The notes below the pieces were generated by a model that had not been told where the DNA came from, ran no database searches, and saw only the letters and a list, made by a program, of their open reading frames with translations. DNA of 12,159 bases from an uncultured Prevotella sp. GTDB taxonomy: Bacteria; Bacteroidota; Bacteroidia; Bacteroidales; Bacteroidaceae. The stretch covers positions 1 through 12,159 of the forward strand of contig ONQK01000069.1 of NCBI GenBank assembly GCA_900319895.1, written 5' to 3'. Position 1 is the first letter of the stretch. Every line of letters starts with the position of its first letter. A program made the position numbers and the translations under genes. This document shows positions 1 through 7,990 of this stretch, piece by piece.

Positions 1-25
1 TCTCATTTGGCTCCTTTGCTTCCAT
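1..25 (-). CDS. possible first codons of a divergent leftward gene (partial)
   Basis: On the minus strand an ATG at 25-23 opens a frame reading MEAKEPNE that runs off the left edge without a stop. Only eight codons are visible, so nothing can be said about function. A divergent gene would fit the AT-rich, promoter-like DNA between here and the riboswitch, but no convincing minus-strand promoter was found: the nearest -7-like box is TGTCTTTG at 90-83, without a well-spaced partner. The call rests on position only and may be chance. Confidence 0.2.
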
Positions 26-276
26 GAATACAAATCGTTTTCAGGAATATTCACGCCATACCTTTATTCAATATTTTTTAGGCAAAGACACAGCCCAAAG
101 AGACATTGTCCACCACAAAAAAACGTTTTTTCTCCCTAAAAACTTTCATTTTTTTAAAAAAGTAGAAAATTATTCAAAAACAGGCATAAAAAAAAACGAT
201 TTTTTCTATTATTAATAAGGTGAAAAGACTCTGATGAAAAAAATTAAAACTTGATTATAATTTTTACTTATTTTAT
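26..276. other. AT-rich intergenic region, no supported gene
   Basis: This stretch is very rich in A and T runs. A frame of 63 codons starting at 24 on the plus strand is open, but its product is low-complexity (Lys, Phe, Asn, Tyr rich) and resembles no protein family I know, so I treat it as chance. Two similar A-run/T-run inverted repeats are present: AAAAAACGTTTTTT at 118-131, and a near copy centred on the CGA at 197-199. They could be curved or operator-like DNA upstream of the cit promoter, but nothing shows a function. Confidence 0.5.
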
Positions 277-307
277 TTTGTACAATTATTTTTTTACTCT
301 ATCTTTG
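277..307 (+). promoter_or_regulatory. Bacteroidota-type promoter of the riboswitch-cit operon
   Basis: A TTTG -33 element (277-280) is separated by 19 bp from TATCTTTG (300-307), an exact match to the Bacteroidota -7 consensus TAnnTTTG. Transcription would start a few bases downstream, near 312-316, which is just where the cobalamin riboswitch fold begins. The fit between predicted start site and riboswitch 5' end supports both calls. No E. coli-style -35/-10 pair is needed. Confidence 0.85.
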
Positions 308-312
308 CAGCC

Positions 313-478
313 AGGAATTTGGTTCCCATTTCAGGGATTAAAAGGGAATTAGGTGAAACACCTAAACAGTACCCGCTGCTGTAAGCTCGTTTACGTTACC
401 AGCACAAAAGCCACTGTCCGACTGACGGGAAGGCGTTGTTAACAGAGCAAGTCAGAAGACCTGCCGGTTCTAAATCTT
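313..478 (+). promoter_or_regulatory. cobalamin (B12) riboswitch
   Basis: The conserved blocks of the cobalamin riboswitch occur in the right order and spacing: AAAAGGGAATTAGGTGAAA (340-358), ACAGTACCCGCTGCTGTAAGC-type core (366-386), AGCCACTG (409-416), GGGAAGG (427-433), and the B12 box AGTCAGAAGACCTGCC (450-465). A weak A/U closing helix can pair AATTT (316-320) with AAAT (472-475). Such elements bind adenosyl- or methylcobalamin and normally turn expression off when B12 is plentiful. A CCGG at 464-467, overlapping the B12 box, can alternatively pair with CCGG at 489-492, a possible expression switch. The next certain gene on this strand is citD, 215 nt downstream. The aptamer call is firm; which output mode it uses is not visible. 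Confidence 0.93.
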
Positions 479-493
479 TTGAAAGCTTCCGGG

Positions 494-703
494 ATGAGAG
501 GCTTAATAAGAAAAATGGAAATTGAAACGACAACTGCACTAACCATGACTGCCTCAAAGGCAAGCAATGGTACTATGTTTTTGCTGACCCGAAAACAGTT
601 CTTCGACGTTCAGACGTTGAGAGAGGCGGCCAATCAGCAAAAGCGACTATCATGTTTCACCAAGAAAATAACTTCAAACAAAAATAAGTTGTATGGAAAT
701 TAA
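494..703 (+). CDS. doubtful small ORF in the riboswitch-citD leader
   Basis: An ATG at 494, just past the riboswitch, opens a 69-codon frame that ends at 703, overlapping the start of citD by 11 bp. The product begins MRGLIRKMEIETTTALTMTA and is basic; I recognise no family in it. A second frame (526-687, no good start codon) is also open and reads more like protein, including WYYVFADPKTVLRRSDVERG. Two overlapping open frames leave three options: a leader peptide coupled to citD translation, the remnant of a gene once controlled by the riboswitch, or chance. I cannot choose among them. Confidence 0.25.
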   Translation: MRGLIRKMEIETTTALTMTASKASNGTMFLLTRKQFFDVQTLREAANQQKRLSCFTKKITSNKNKLYGN

Positions 704-974
704 AAATGCATTTGCCGGCACCCTTGAATCCGGCGACATTCTGATTCAGATTTCACCGTCTGAGAGCACAGGTCTGACCATCGACCTCGACAGCACCGTG
801 GCTTTTCAATTTGGCGAGCAAATCAAGAGCCTCATCAACGAAACTTTGCAAGAACTCGGCGTAGACAACGCCGTGGTCACCGCCAAGGACAAGGGGGCGC
901 TCGACTGCACCATCCGCGCACGCGTCACCGCTGCTGCCGTTCGCGCCACCGGCAAAGACGTTTGGAAAGACTAA
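693..974 (+). CDS. citD: citrate lyase acyl carrier protein (gamma subunit) CitD
   Basis: This small protein (93 aa) carries the prosthetic group 2'-(5''-phosphoribosyl)-3'-dephospho-CoA, on which the acetyl and citryl thioesters form during citrate cleavage. The N-terminal AGTLESGD motif (residues 8-15) is the family signature, and Ser13 corresponds to the serine that is modified in characterised CitD. The DKGALDCTIRAR segment (about 66-77) is the second conserved block. Length matches the family (about 95-98 aa). The start at 693 was chosen because it aligns with known N-termini; there is no clear Shine-Dalgarno sequence, as usual in Bacteroidota. It is the first certain gene after the B12 riboswitch, with a 35-bp gap to citE. 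Confidence 0.96.
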   Translation: MEIKNAFAGTLESGDILIQISPSESTGLTIDLDSTVAFQFGEQIKSLINETLQELGVDNAVVTAKDKGALDCTIRARVTAAAVRATGKDVWKD

Positions 975-1009
975 ATCAAAACATGAAAAATTAAAAATAC
1001 AATCATACT

Positions 1010-1900
1010 ATGCAAAGGTTAAGAAGAACAATGATGTTTGTTCCGGGCAACAACCCCGCAATGATGCAGGATGCATTCATCTACGGTCCTGACTCTATCA
1101 TGCTCGACTTGGAAGACTCGGTAACAATGGCAGAGAAAGACGCCGCCCGACTGCTTGTCCACAATGCCCTGAAGACGATTGATTACGGTACGACAGAAAT
1201 GGTTGTGCGTATCAACCCTCTCAACACCCCCTACGGTAAGAAAGACGTTGAAGCCGTGGTGAAGGCCGGCGTACACGTCATCCGAATGCCCAAGACAGAG
1301 ACCGCGGAAGAGGTCATTGAGGTAGAGCGTGAGATTGAACGTGTTGAAGAAGAGCTCGGCTGCGTTGGCCGCACCCAAATCATGGCAGCCATCGAGAGCG
1401 CTTTGGGCATCGTGAACGCCTACGAGATTGCAGTTGCCTCAAAACGTATGATGGGCATCGCACTCGGTGCCGAAGACTATTGCGCAAACCTCAAGACCCA
1501 GCGCACCCCGGGCGGTGCCGAGTTGTTGCTGGCTCGCGAGACCATCGTTGTGGCAGCGCGCGCCGCAGGCATTGATGCTTTGGACACCGTCTATTCAAAT
1601 CTCGACGACATGGACACGTTCCGCAAAGAAGTCGAACTCATCAAGACCCTGGGCTTCGACGGAAAATCCATCATCAACCCACGGCAGATCGAGATTGTCA
1701 ACGAAGTGTTCGCACCGACAGAAAAAGACATTCAGAAAGCGCAGACCATCTTGGCTGCCATCAAAGAAGCCGAGAAACGCGGCTCTGGCGTCATTGCCGT
1801 CAACGGCAAGATGGTCGACCGTCCCGTTGTTATCCGGGCTCAGCGCACGATTGATTTGGCAATTGCCTCAGGCATTATTTCAAAGGAGGACATTCTATGA
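1010..1900 (+). CDS. citE: citrate lyase beta subunit, citryl-ACP lyase CitE
   Basis: CitE cleaves citryl-S-ACP to oxaloacetate and acetyl-S-ACP, a Mg2+-dependent retro-aldol step. The 296-aa protein is a TIM barrel of the HpcH/HpaI aldolase superfamily and has the usual length. It opens with RRTMMFVPGNNP, followed by LDLEDSV, RINPLNTPYG (Arg67) and the metal/substrate region with Glu129 (in AAIESALG) and Asp156 (in GAEDY), the positions used as Mg2+ ligands in the family. Stand-alone CitE-like lyases acting on other acyl-CoAs exist, but flanking citD and citF make true citrate lyase nearly certain. Its stop overlaps the citF start as ATGA (1897-1900), implying translational coupling. Confidence 0.97.
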   Translation: MQRLRRTMMFVPGNNPAMMQDAFIYGPDSIMLDLEDSVTMAEKDAARLLVHNALKTIDYGTTEMVVRINPLNTPYGKKDVEAVVKAGVHVIRMPKTETAEEVIEVEREIERVEEELGCVGRTQIMAAIESALGIVNAYEIAVASKRMMGIALGAEDYCANLKTQRTPGGAELLLARETIVVAARAAGIDALDTVYSNLDDMDTFRKEVELIKTLGFDGKSIINPRQIEIVNEVFAPTEKDIQKAQTILAAIKEAEKRGSGVIAVNGKMVDRPVVIRAQRTIDLAIASGIISKEDIL

Positions 1901-3435
1901 ACAGCATAAAAGACAGAGCAGCGCAAATCAACGAGGCTGCAAAAAAAATGGGAAAAGAGGTGTATAAGGATGGCATGACCACGAAAATCGTGACACCTCG
2001 CAGTGAATATCAAAAGGAAAGTTCAAAAGTAGTGACACTGGAAGAAGCCATCCGCAAGACCGGCCTGAAAGATGGCATGACCATCTCATTCCACCACCAC
2101 TTCCGCAGTGGCGACAAGGTAGTGAACATGGTTGTTGACAAGCTGGCAGAGATGGGTTTCAAAGACCTGCACATCGCCTCTTCCAGCCTCATCGACGTAC
2201 ATGAGCCTTTGATAGAACATGTTCGCAACGGTGTCATCACCCGTATTTCAACCTCCGGACTTCGTGGCAAGCTCGCCAACGAGATTTCACATGGCCTGAT
2301 GAAGGAGCCTGTGGTTTTCCGCTCACACGGTGGTCGTGGCAGCGCAATTGCCAACGGCGACCTGCACATTGACGTCGCATTCTTGGGCGCCTCATCCAGC
2401 GACCCCTTGGGCAACTCTTGCGGTTATTCACGTTCGGAAAATGCGAAATCCATCTGCGGCTCATTGGGCTACGCCCTTCCAGACGCCCAATACGCCGACC
2501 AGGTTGTGATTCTGACCGACGACTTGGTGGCCTACCCCAACACGCCCAATTCCATTTCAGAACGCAACGTGGACTATGTCGTAGTTGTTGACTCGGTGGG
2601 CGACTCTTCCAAGATTTCCTCCGGTGCCATCCGCGACACCAAGAACCCGCGCGACATCCTATTGGCCCAACAAGCGGCCAAGGTCATCATCAACAGCGGC
2701 TACTTCAAGAACGGTTTCTCCATCCAGACCGGTTCCGGCGGCGCCTCGCTAGCTGCCGTGAAATTCATTCGCGAGAGTATGATCCAAAACGACATCAAAG
2801 CCAGCTTTGCACTGGGCGGCATCACGGCCCACATGGTGAAAATGCACGAAGAAGGGTTGATTGAGCGTCTCATTGACGTGCAATCCTTCGACAAAGTTGC
2901 CGCGGAATCCCTCAAAAGCGACCCGATGCACAAAGAAGTATCCTCCAACGAATACGCCAGCGCCGACGAGCCGGGCTCAGCAACACATTACCTTGACATC
3001 GTTATCCTTTCGGCACTCGAAGTCGATGTCAACTTCAACGTCAACGTGCTCGTTGGCAGCGACGGCATCATTCGCGGCGCCATCGGCGGGCATCCCGACA
3101 CTTCTGCCGACTCGGCTTTGTCCATCATCGTTTGCCCACTGTTACGCGGCAGAATACCTTGCGTTGTGGATGAAGTGACGACACTCATCACTCCCGGTTC
3201 AACCGTAGACGTTGTCGTTACAGAATACGGCATTGCCGTCAACCCAAGACGGCCTGAGATGGCAGAACGCCTGAAAGCGGCAGGCCTGAAAGTGGTAGAC
3301 ATCAATTCGTTGAAAGCGCGCGCGGAAAAGATCATCGGCAAGCCCGCCGCCCTGCCCTTTGGCGACAAGGTGGTCGGCATTGTGATGAACCGCGACGGCT
3401 CTGTGCAAGACGTCATCAAGAACATTATTGATTAA
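1897..3435 (+). CDS. citF: citrate lyase alpha subunit, citrate:acetyl-ACP transferase CitF
   Basis: CitF exchanges the acetyl group of acetyl-S-ACP for citrate, giving citryl-S-ACP and free acetate. At 512 aa it is the same size as E. coli CitF (about 510), and recognisable conserved blocks run along the whole protein: SFHHHFR (64-70), SSSLIDVHEPL, STSGLRG, SHGGRG (143-148), QTGSGGASLA, FALGGITA, LDVQSFD, GSDG (387-390) with GGH (397-399), and TPGSTVDVVVTEYGIAVNPRRPE near the C-terminus. Relative to the enterobacterial protein there is a short insertion before CGSLGYA. The fold is the CoA-transferase family I type. It is translationally coupled to citE by a 4-bp overlap; citX follows after 14 bp. 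Confidence 0.97.
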   Translation: MNSIKDRAAQINEAAKKMGKEVYKDGMTTKIVTPRSEYQKESSKVVTLEEAIRKTGLKDGMTISFHHHFRSGDKVVNMVVDKLAEMGFKDLHIASSSLIDVHEPLIEHVRNGVITRISTSGLRGKLANEISHGLMKEPVVFRSHGGRGSAIANGDLHIDVAFLGASSSDPLGNSCGYSRSENAKSICGSLGYALPDAQYADQVVILTDDLVAYPNTPNSISERNVDYVVVVDSVGDSSKISSGAIRDTKNPRDILLAQQAAKVIINSGYFKNGFSIQTGSGGASLAAVKFIRESMIQNDIKASFALGGITAHMVKMHEEGLIERLIDVQSFDKVAAESLKSDPMHKEVSSNEYASADEPGSATHYLDIVILSALEVDVNFNVNVLVGSDGIIRGAIGGHPDTSADSALSIIVCPLLRGRIPCVVDEVTTLITPGSTVDVVVTEYGIAVNPRRPEMAERLKAAGLKVVDINSLKARAEKIIGKPAALPFGDKVVGIVMNRDGSVQDVIKNIID

Positions 3436-3449
3436 CATTCTGTATTTTT

Positions 3450-3959
3450 ATGAACGAGGTTGAGATTACGCTTGAGCAACTCTTGGAAAGTCGCGAGAAC
3501 CGATGGCTCCAACAAATGTCATACATCAAGGATTATCCAAAATTGACACTTGTCTGCCTTACCGTGATCATGCCAGGGTCAGTCAAACGTAATTCTCAGT
3601 CTCTTCGCATTGCCAAAGTTGCCGTGGAAGCTTTGAAGAGCCATTTCGACGCTACGGTCTCACATTTTGAGGAGCGCGACCTGCCGACGGGTTTTGAGGC
3701 ATACCTGCTGACTTCCATGTCGTTGACAGAAGCCAAGAAGACGGCCTGCCACATCGAGGACCAGCACCCGCTCGGACGATTGTTCGACATCGATGTCATC
3801 GACAAGACAGGCAATCCGCTTCCACGCACAGCCATCGGGAAATTGCCCAGGCGCTGCATGCTTTGCGACAACGAAGCCCGCCACTGTATGCGCAACAATT
3901 CCCATTCGTACGAAGACTTGCAGTTACACATCAAAAAACTCGTTGACAACTATGTATGA
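3450..3959 (+). CDS. citX: apo-citrate lyase phosphoribosyl-dephospho-CoA transferase CitX
   Basis: CitX transfers the prosthetic-group precursor 2'-(5-triphosphoribosyl)-3'-dephospho-CoA onto the serine of apo-CitD. The 169-aa product begins with a LEQLLESRENRWLQQ segment typical of the family, followed by VIMPGSVKRN (MPGSVK at 41-46), a DIDVID strand, and the C-terminal cysteine cluster RRCMLCDNEARHC with Cys136, Cys139 and Cys146. It is slightly shorter than E. coli CitX (about 183 aa). In some bacteria citX is fused to citG; here it stands alone and citG is fused to citC instead. Its last codons overlap the start of the next gene by 8 bp. Confidence 0.93.
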   Translation: MNEVEITLEQLLESRENRWLQQMSYIKDYPKLTLVCLTVIMPGSVKRNSQSLRIAKVAVEALKSHFDATVSHFEERDLPTGFEAYLLTSMSLTEAKKTACHIEDQHPLGRLFDIDVIDKTGNPLPRTAIGKLPRRCMLCDNEARHCMRNNSHSYEDLQLHIKKLVDNYV

Positions 3960-5694
3960 GGAATACGAAATACGCCAGGTTCCGCTTTTGCTGAAATCCA
4001 GCAAGGCGAAGATAGACTCGATGCTCAAAGCCAACGGGCTGAGGTCGGATGACTTTGACTACTATGCCGGCGTATTCAAGTTCAGAGAAGACGAGCTGCT
4101 CGGCGGCGGCGGATTGAAAGGCAACGTCATCAAATGCATCGCCGTTGGCAACGAGCTTCGCGAGCACCAAATGGGGCTCAAACTCGTTTCTCACCTCATC
4201 AACATCGCGGTTGGCAACGGCCATGAAACGGTAAGACTTTTCACTAAGCCCGAGAACAAGCTCATTTTCGAGAGCATCGGCTTTACGCAAATCGCAAGCT
4301 CGCCAAAGGCCATCCTCATGGAAATCGGTCAAAACGGCATCGCGGCATACTGCAAATACCTTTCCATTCTCAAAAAAGAAGGGAAGAACGGCGTCATCGT
4401 CATGAATGCCAACCCTTTCACCCACGGACACCGCTATTTGATCGAGCAGGCCGCCCAAGAGGTCGACAACCTTTACGTCATCGCCGTGAAAGAAGACAAG
4501 TCGCTTTTCAGCTACGAAGAGCGCAAGGCCATGATAGCAGACGGCTGCCAGGACCTCAAAAACGTGACGGTATGCGAGGGGAGCGACTATGTCATCTCAG
4601 CCATGACCTTCCCCACATATTTCCTCAAGGAACTCTCCGATGCCAGCGACACGCAAATGTTGCTGGACCTGGACATTTTCAGCCACCACATCGCACACGC
4701 ATTGAACGCCAGCATCAGGTTCGTTGGCACGGAGCCGGCCGACCAGCTGACCAACAGATACAACGAGCTGATGAGCGAGACATTGCCGCGACAAGGCATT
4801 GAAGTGAGGATTGTCGACCGTCTTGCCAACCAGGGCGGCGTTGTGAGCGCATCGCTATTAAGAAGGCAAATCGAGCAAGGCTGCTTCTCGGCAGTCGCCC
4901 AGCTCGCCTATCCAACCACCATACCCTATGTCCTTGGATTTGCGGCAGCCGATGCCTTGAAACAGGAATTGGACCTGACACCCAAGCCCGGCTTGGTCGA
5001 CAAGAATGACAGCGGTGCGCACGAGGACATGGACTATGATTTGATGAATGCCAGCATCGCAGCCCTCCGCCCTTGTTTCATCAAGACGGCAAAACTCGGC
5101 TATCAACAAGACCTGCCAAAGATTAAGGACATCATTGAAATAGGCTTGAAAGCCGAAGAAGAGATGTACAAAGCCACCAACGGGGTCAACACCCACAAAG
5201 GAGCCCTGTTTTCAATCGGTTTAGCCACCATTGTTGCGTCAAACCTCTATTTCCAGCACAAGAACATCGACGAAACGGCGTTGCGCAACAACATCGCAGC
5301 CGTTGCCAGCCAAATACCCAACACAAATGGCACACACGGCAACGATGCCGTCAACCGTTTCCATATCAAAGGTGCTTTGCAAAACGCACAAGAAGGATGG
5401 AGCGAGCTTTTCGGGAAATGGCTCCCATTCTTGCGCCAGCACCACGACACTGACGACGACCAACACAAAACACTACTATATATCATGACAACATTGGACG
5501 ACACCAATGTTTACCACAGAAAAGGCGAAAAGACCGTCCAAAGCGTCAAAAAAGAAGCCATCGAAGCCCTCAACGACTTCTCCATCGAGAGGCTGGAAGA
5601 GATGAACACGCGATTTGTCCGGGAAAACATCTCGCCGGGCGGCTGCGCGGACATGCTTTCGCTGACCATTTACTTAAAATTCATATTATCTTAA
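3952..5694 (+). CDS. citC-citG: fused citrate lyase ligase (CitC) / triphosphoribosyl-dephospho-CoA synthase (CitG)
   Basis: This 580-aa protein joins two maturation enzymes. Residues about 1-325 are CitC, which acetylates the CitD prosthetic-group thiol with acetate and ATP: a GNAT-like domain (about 35-125), then a nucleotidyltransferase domain with NPFTHGH (154-160) and VSASLLRR (298-305). Residues about 330-580 are CitG, which makes the prosthetic-group precursor from ATP and dephospho-CoA: PKPGLVDKNDSGAHEDMD (344-361), GVNTHKGA (411-418) and GTHGND (460-465). The CitG part, about 245 residues, is compact compared with stand-alone CitG (about 290). The frame is open from 3793, but only the ATG at 3952 matches CitC N-termini, and it overlaps the citX stop by 8 bp. 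No stop or frame break separates the two halves. Confidence 0.93.
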   Translation: MYEEYEIRQVPLLLKSSKAKIDSMLKANGLRSDDFDYYAGVFKFREDELLGGGGLKGNVIKCIAVGNELREHQMGLKLVSHLINIAVGNGHETVRLFTKPENKLIFESIGFTQIASSPKAILMEIGQNGIAAYCKYLSILKKEGKNGVIVMNANPFTHGHRYLIEQAAQEVDNLYVIAVKEDKSLFSYEERKAMIADGCQDLKNVTVCEGSDYVISAMTFPTYFLKELSDASDTQMLLDLDIFSHHIAHALNASIRFVGTEPADQLTNRYNELMSETLPRQGIEVRIVDRLANQGGVVSASLLRRQIEQGCFSAVAQLAYPTTIPYVLGFAAADALKQELDLTPKPGLVDKNDSGAHEDMDYDLMNASIAALRPCFIKTAKLGYQQDLPKIKDIIEIGLKAEEEMYKATNGVNTHKGALFSIGLATIVASNLYFQHKNIDETALRNNIAAVASQIPNTNGTHGNDAVNRFHIKGALQNAQEGWSELFGKWLPFLRQHHDTDDDQHKTLLYIMTTLDDTNVYHRKGEKTVQSVKKEAIEALNDFSIERLEEMNTRFVRENISPGGCADMLSLTIYLKFILS

Positions 5695-5721
5695 TACAAA
5701 ACATTCATTAAAACTAAAATC

Positions 5722-7965
5722 ATGGTTGAACTAATCAAACAAGGAGTTTATCTACTCAATGGTTCAGAAATTGCAACCGAGACTGCAAATCTTCCATCTG
5801 CAGACCAAGCAAGAGAAGAAACGATTACCTATCAGATCCTACGTGCACATGACGTAGAAGGCGGAAAAGGTAAGAAAATGCGCATCAAATTCGATGCCAT
5901 GATGTCACACGACATCACTTATGTAGGCATTATTCAGACCGCTCGTGCCAGTGGCCTGGAAAAATTCCCTCTTCCCTATGCCATGACCAACTGCCACAAC
6001 TCGCTTTGTGCCGTTGGCGGAACCATCAACGAAGACGACCACGTCTTCGGACTCTCTGCCGCAAAAAAATACGGCGGAATCTATGTTCCTGCCAACCAAG
6101 CAGTTATCCACCAGTATGCTCGTGAGGCAATGGTAAAATGCGGCAACATGATCCTCGGCTCTGACAGCCACACACGCTACGGCTCACTCGGAAACATGGG
6201 TGTCGGCGAAGGCGGCGGCGAACTGGTAAAACAGCTGCTGGAAAACACTTGGGATATCAATGCACCCGAAGTCGTCCTGGTTTGGCTCGAAGGAACCCCC
6301 AAAAAGGGCATCGGCCCGCACGACGTTGCCATTTCACTTGTAAAAGCAGTGTTCGACAATGGTTTTGTGAAAAACAAGGTGCTTGAGTTTGCCGGCCCTG
6401 GCGTCAAGAACCTTCCCATCGACTTCCGCAACGGCATCGACATCATGACCACAGAGACAACCTGCCTCAGCTCCATCTGGATTACCGACGAGGAGGTGAA
6501 GCATCACTACGACATCCACCGCCGCCCGGAAGCCTACAAGGAATTGCGACCTGGCAAGGTGGCATATTACGACGGCATGATTCGCATCGACCTCTCTACC
6601 CAAGAGGCCATGATTGCATTGCCATTCCATCCTTCAAATGCATACACCATCCATGAACTGCAAGCTAATCCGGAAAAGATTCTGCGCGAGGTGGAGGAAG
6701 ATGCTAAAAAACTTTTCGGCGACAAAGTAAACGTAGAGTTGGCCAACAAAATTGTCAACGGAAAAGTGATGGCAGACCAAGGCATCATCGCCGGCTGCTC
6801 TGGTGGCACATACGACAACCTCAGTGCCGCCGCCGCCATCCTCAACGGCAAGTCAATCGGCAACGACTACTTCACCATCTCAGCATATCCACAGTCAGTG
6901 CCCGTATACATGGCAACCACCCGAAACAAGATTGCCGAAGAGCTGCTCGAGGCAGGTGTTGTCATCAAGCCCGCATTCTGCGGACCATGCTTCGGCGCTG
7001 GCGACGTGCCTTCAAACAACGGTTTGAGCATCCGCCACACCACACGAAACTTCCCCAACCGCGAAGGTTCGAAGCCCGGTCAAGGACAGATTTCACTGGT
7101 TGCCCTAATGGACGCACGCTCAATTGCTGCAACGGCGGCCAATGGCGGTGTCATCACGGCAGCAACCGACGTTGACTTCGAAGACACCCACAAGCCATAC
7201 GACTTCGATGCCAAGATCTATGAACGCCGTATCTACAACGGATTTGACAAGGCAGACGACAGCCAGGAGCTGAAATACGGCCCTAACATCAAAGACTGGC
7301 CCAAGATGTATGCCATGGAAGAAAACATGTTGCTCGAATTGGCGGCCGTCATCCACGACCCGGTGACTACCACCGACGAGCTCATCCCCTCTGGTGAGAC
7401 TTCCAGCTACCGTTCAAACCCGCTGAAGCTCTCTGAATTTGCGCTCTCACGCCGCGTCCCAGAATATGTAGGCATCAGCAAGCGCATCCAGTCGGAAGAC
7501 TTGGCACGCCGCGAGGGAAAAACACCTCAACACGTCATCGACGCACTCGCCAAAGTCGGCGCAGATGCCAAAAACACCTCATTCGGCTCATGCGTCTTCG
7601 CCAATCGTCCGGGCGACGGTTCGGCACGCGAGCAGGCGGCCTCTTGCCAAAAGGTATTGGGCGGCGACGCGAACATCTGCTACGAATATGCGACCAAACG
7701 CTATCGCTCGAACTGCATCAACTGGGGTATCGTGCCTTTCACCATCGCACAAGACACTCCATTTGACTACGCTTCTGGCGACTTCGTGTTCATCCCCGGC
7801 ATCCGCGAGGCGATTCTAGGCGGAAAAGAGGAGATTGACGCCAAAGTCATCACAGCAAACGGTGTGAAAGACATCCATCTGTACTTCCAGAACCTGACGG
7901 CTGACGAGCGCACTATCCTGGCAGAAGGTTGCCTGATGAACTATTACGCAGCTCAAAAGAAATAA
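5722..7965 (+). CDS. acn: aconitate hydratase (aconitase family [4Fe-4S] hydratase)
   Basis: Aconitase isomerises citrate and isocitrate through cis-aconitate. The 747-aa protein has the family layout: N-terminal three-subdomain core with TNCHNS and GSDSH (146-150), the [4Fe-4S] cysteines Cys359 (GCSGG), Cys420 and Cys423 (FCGPCFGAG), and a C-terminal swivelling domain with GDGSARE (631-637) and YRSNCINWG (661-669). Length is close to mitochondrial-type aconitase and shorter than AcnA (about 890). Sequence details such as SHTRYGSLGNMGVGEGGGE differ from the mitochondrial enzyme and match a group common in anaerobes, often labelled simply hydratase, so a related substrate is possible. It starts only 27 bp after citC-citG with no terminator between them, so co-transcription with citrate lyase is likely, which supports citrate as the substrate. 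Confidence 0.9.
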   Translation: MVELIKQGVYLLNGSEIATETANLPSADQAREETITYQILRAHDVEGGKGKKMRIKFDAMMSHDITYVGIIQTARASGLEKFPLPYAMTNCHNSLCAVGGTINEDDHVFGLSAAKKYGGIYVPANQAVIHQYAREAMVKCGNMILGSDSHTRYGSLGNMGVGEGGGELVKQLLENTWDINAPEVVLVWLEGTPKKGIGPHDVAISLVKAVFDNGFVKNKVLEFAGPGVKNLPIDFRNGIDIMTTETTCLSSIWITDEEVKHHYDIHRRPEAYKELRPGKVAYYDGMIRIDLSTQEAMIALPFHPSNAYTIHELQANPEKILREVEEDAKKLFGDKVNVELANKIVNGKVMADQGIIAGCSGGTYDNLSAAAAILNGKSIGNDYFTISAYPQSVPVYMATTRNKIAEELLEAGVVIKPAFCGPCFGAGDVPSNNGLSIRHTTRNFPNREGSKPGQGQISLVALMDARSIAATAANGGVITAATDVDFEDTHKPYDFDAKIYERRIYNGFDKADDSQELKYGPNIKDWPKMYAMEENMLLELAAVIHDPVTTTDELIPSGETSSYRSNPLKLSEFALSRRVPEYVGISKRIQSEDLARREGKTPQHVIDALAKVGADAKNTSFGSCVFANRPGDGSAREQAASCQKVLGGDANICYEYATKRYRSNCINWGIVPFTIAQDTPFDYASGDFVFIPGIREAILGGKEEIDAKVITANGVKDIHLYFQNLTADERTILAEGCLMNYYAAQKK

Positions 7966-7990
7966 TAACACAAAAACTAAATAGAATGGC

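Noticed and set aside
603..620. Hairpin TCGACGT/ACGTTGA in the leader as an attenuator terminator
   Set aside because: The 7-bp stem with TCAG loop is followed by GAGAGGCGG rather than a T run, so it is not an intrinsic terminator.
1467..1967. Long overlapping frame inside citE, and other long antisense or shifted frames across the operon
   Set aside because: They lie over genes with clear family motifs and have Arg/Ser/Pro-rich or otherwise artefact-like products; they are shadows of GC-biased codon use.
3793..3951. Upstream extension of the citC-citG frame to 3793
   Set aside because: The extra 53 residues lie out of frame inside citX, which is clearly coding there, and do not resemble CitC; the ATG at 3952 matches CitC N-termini.
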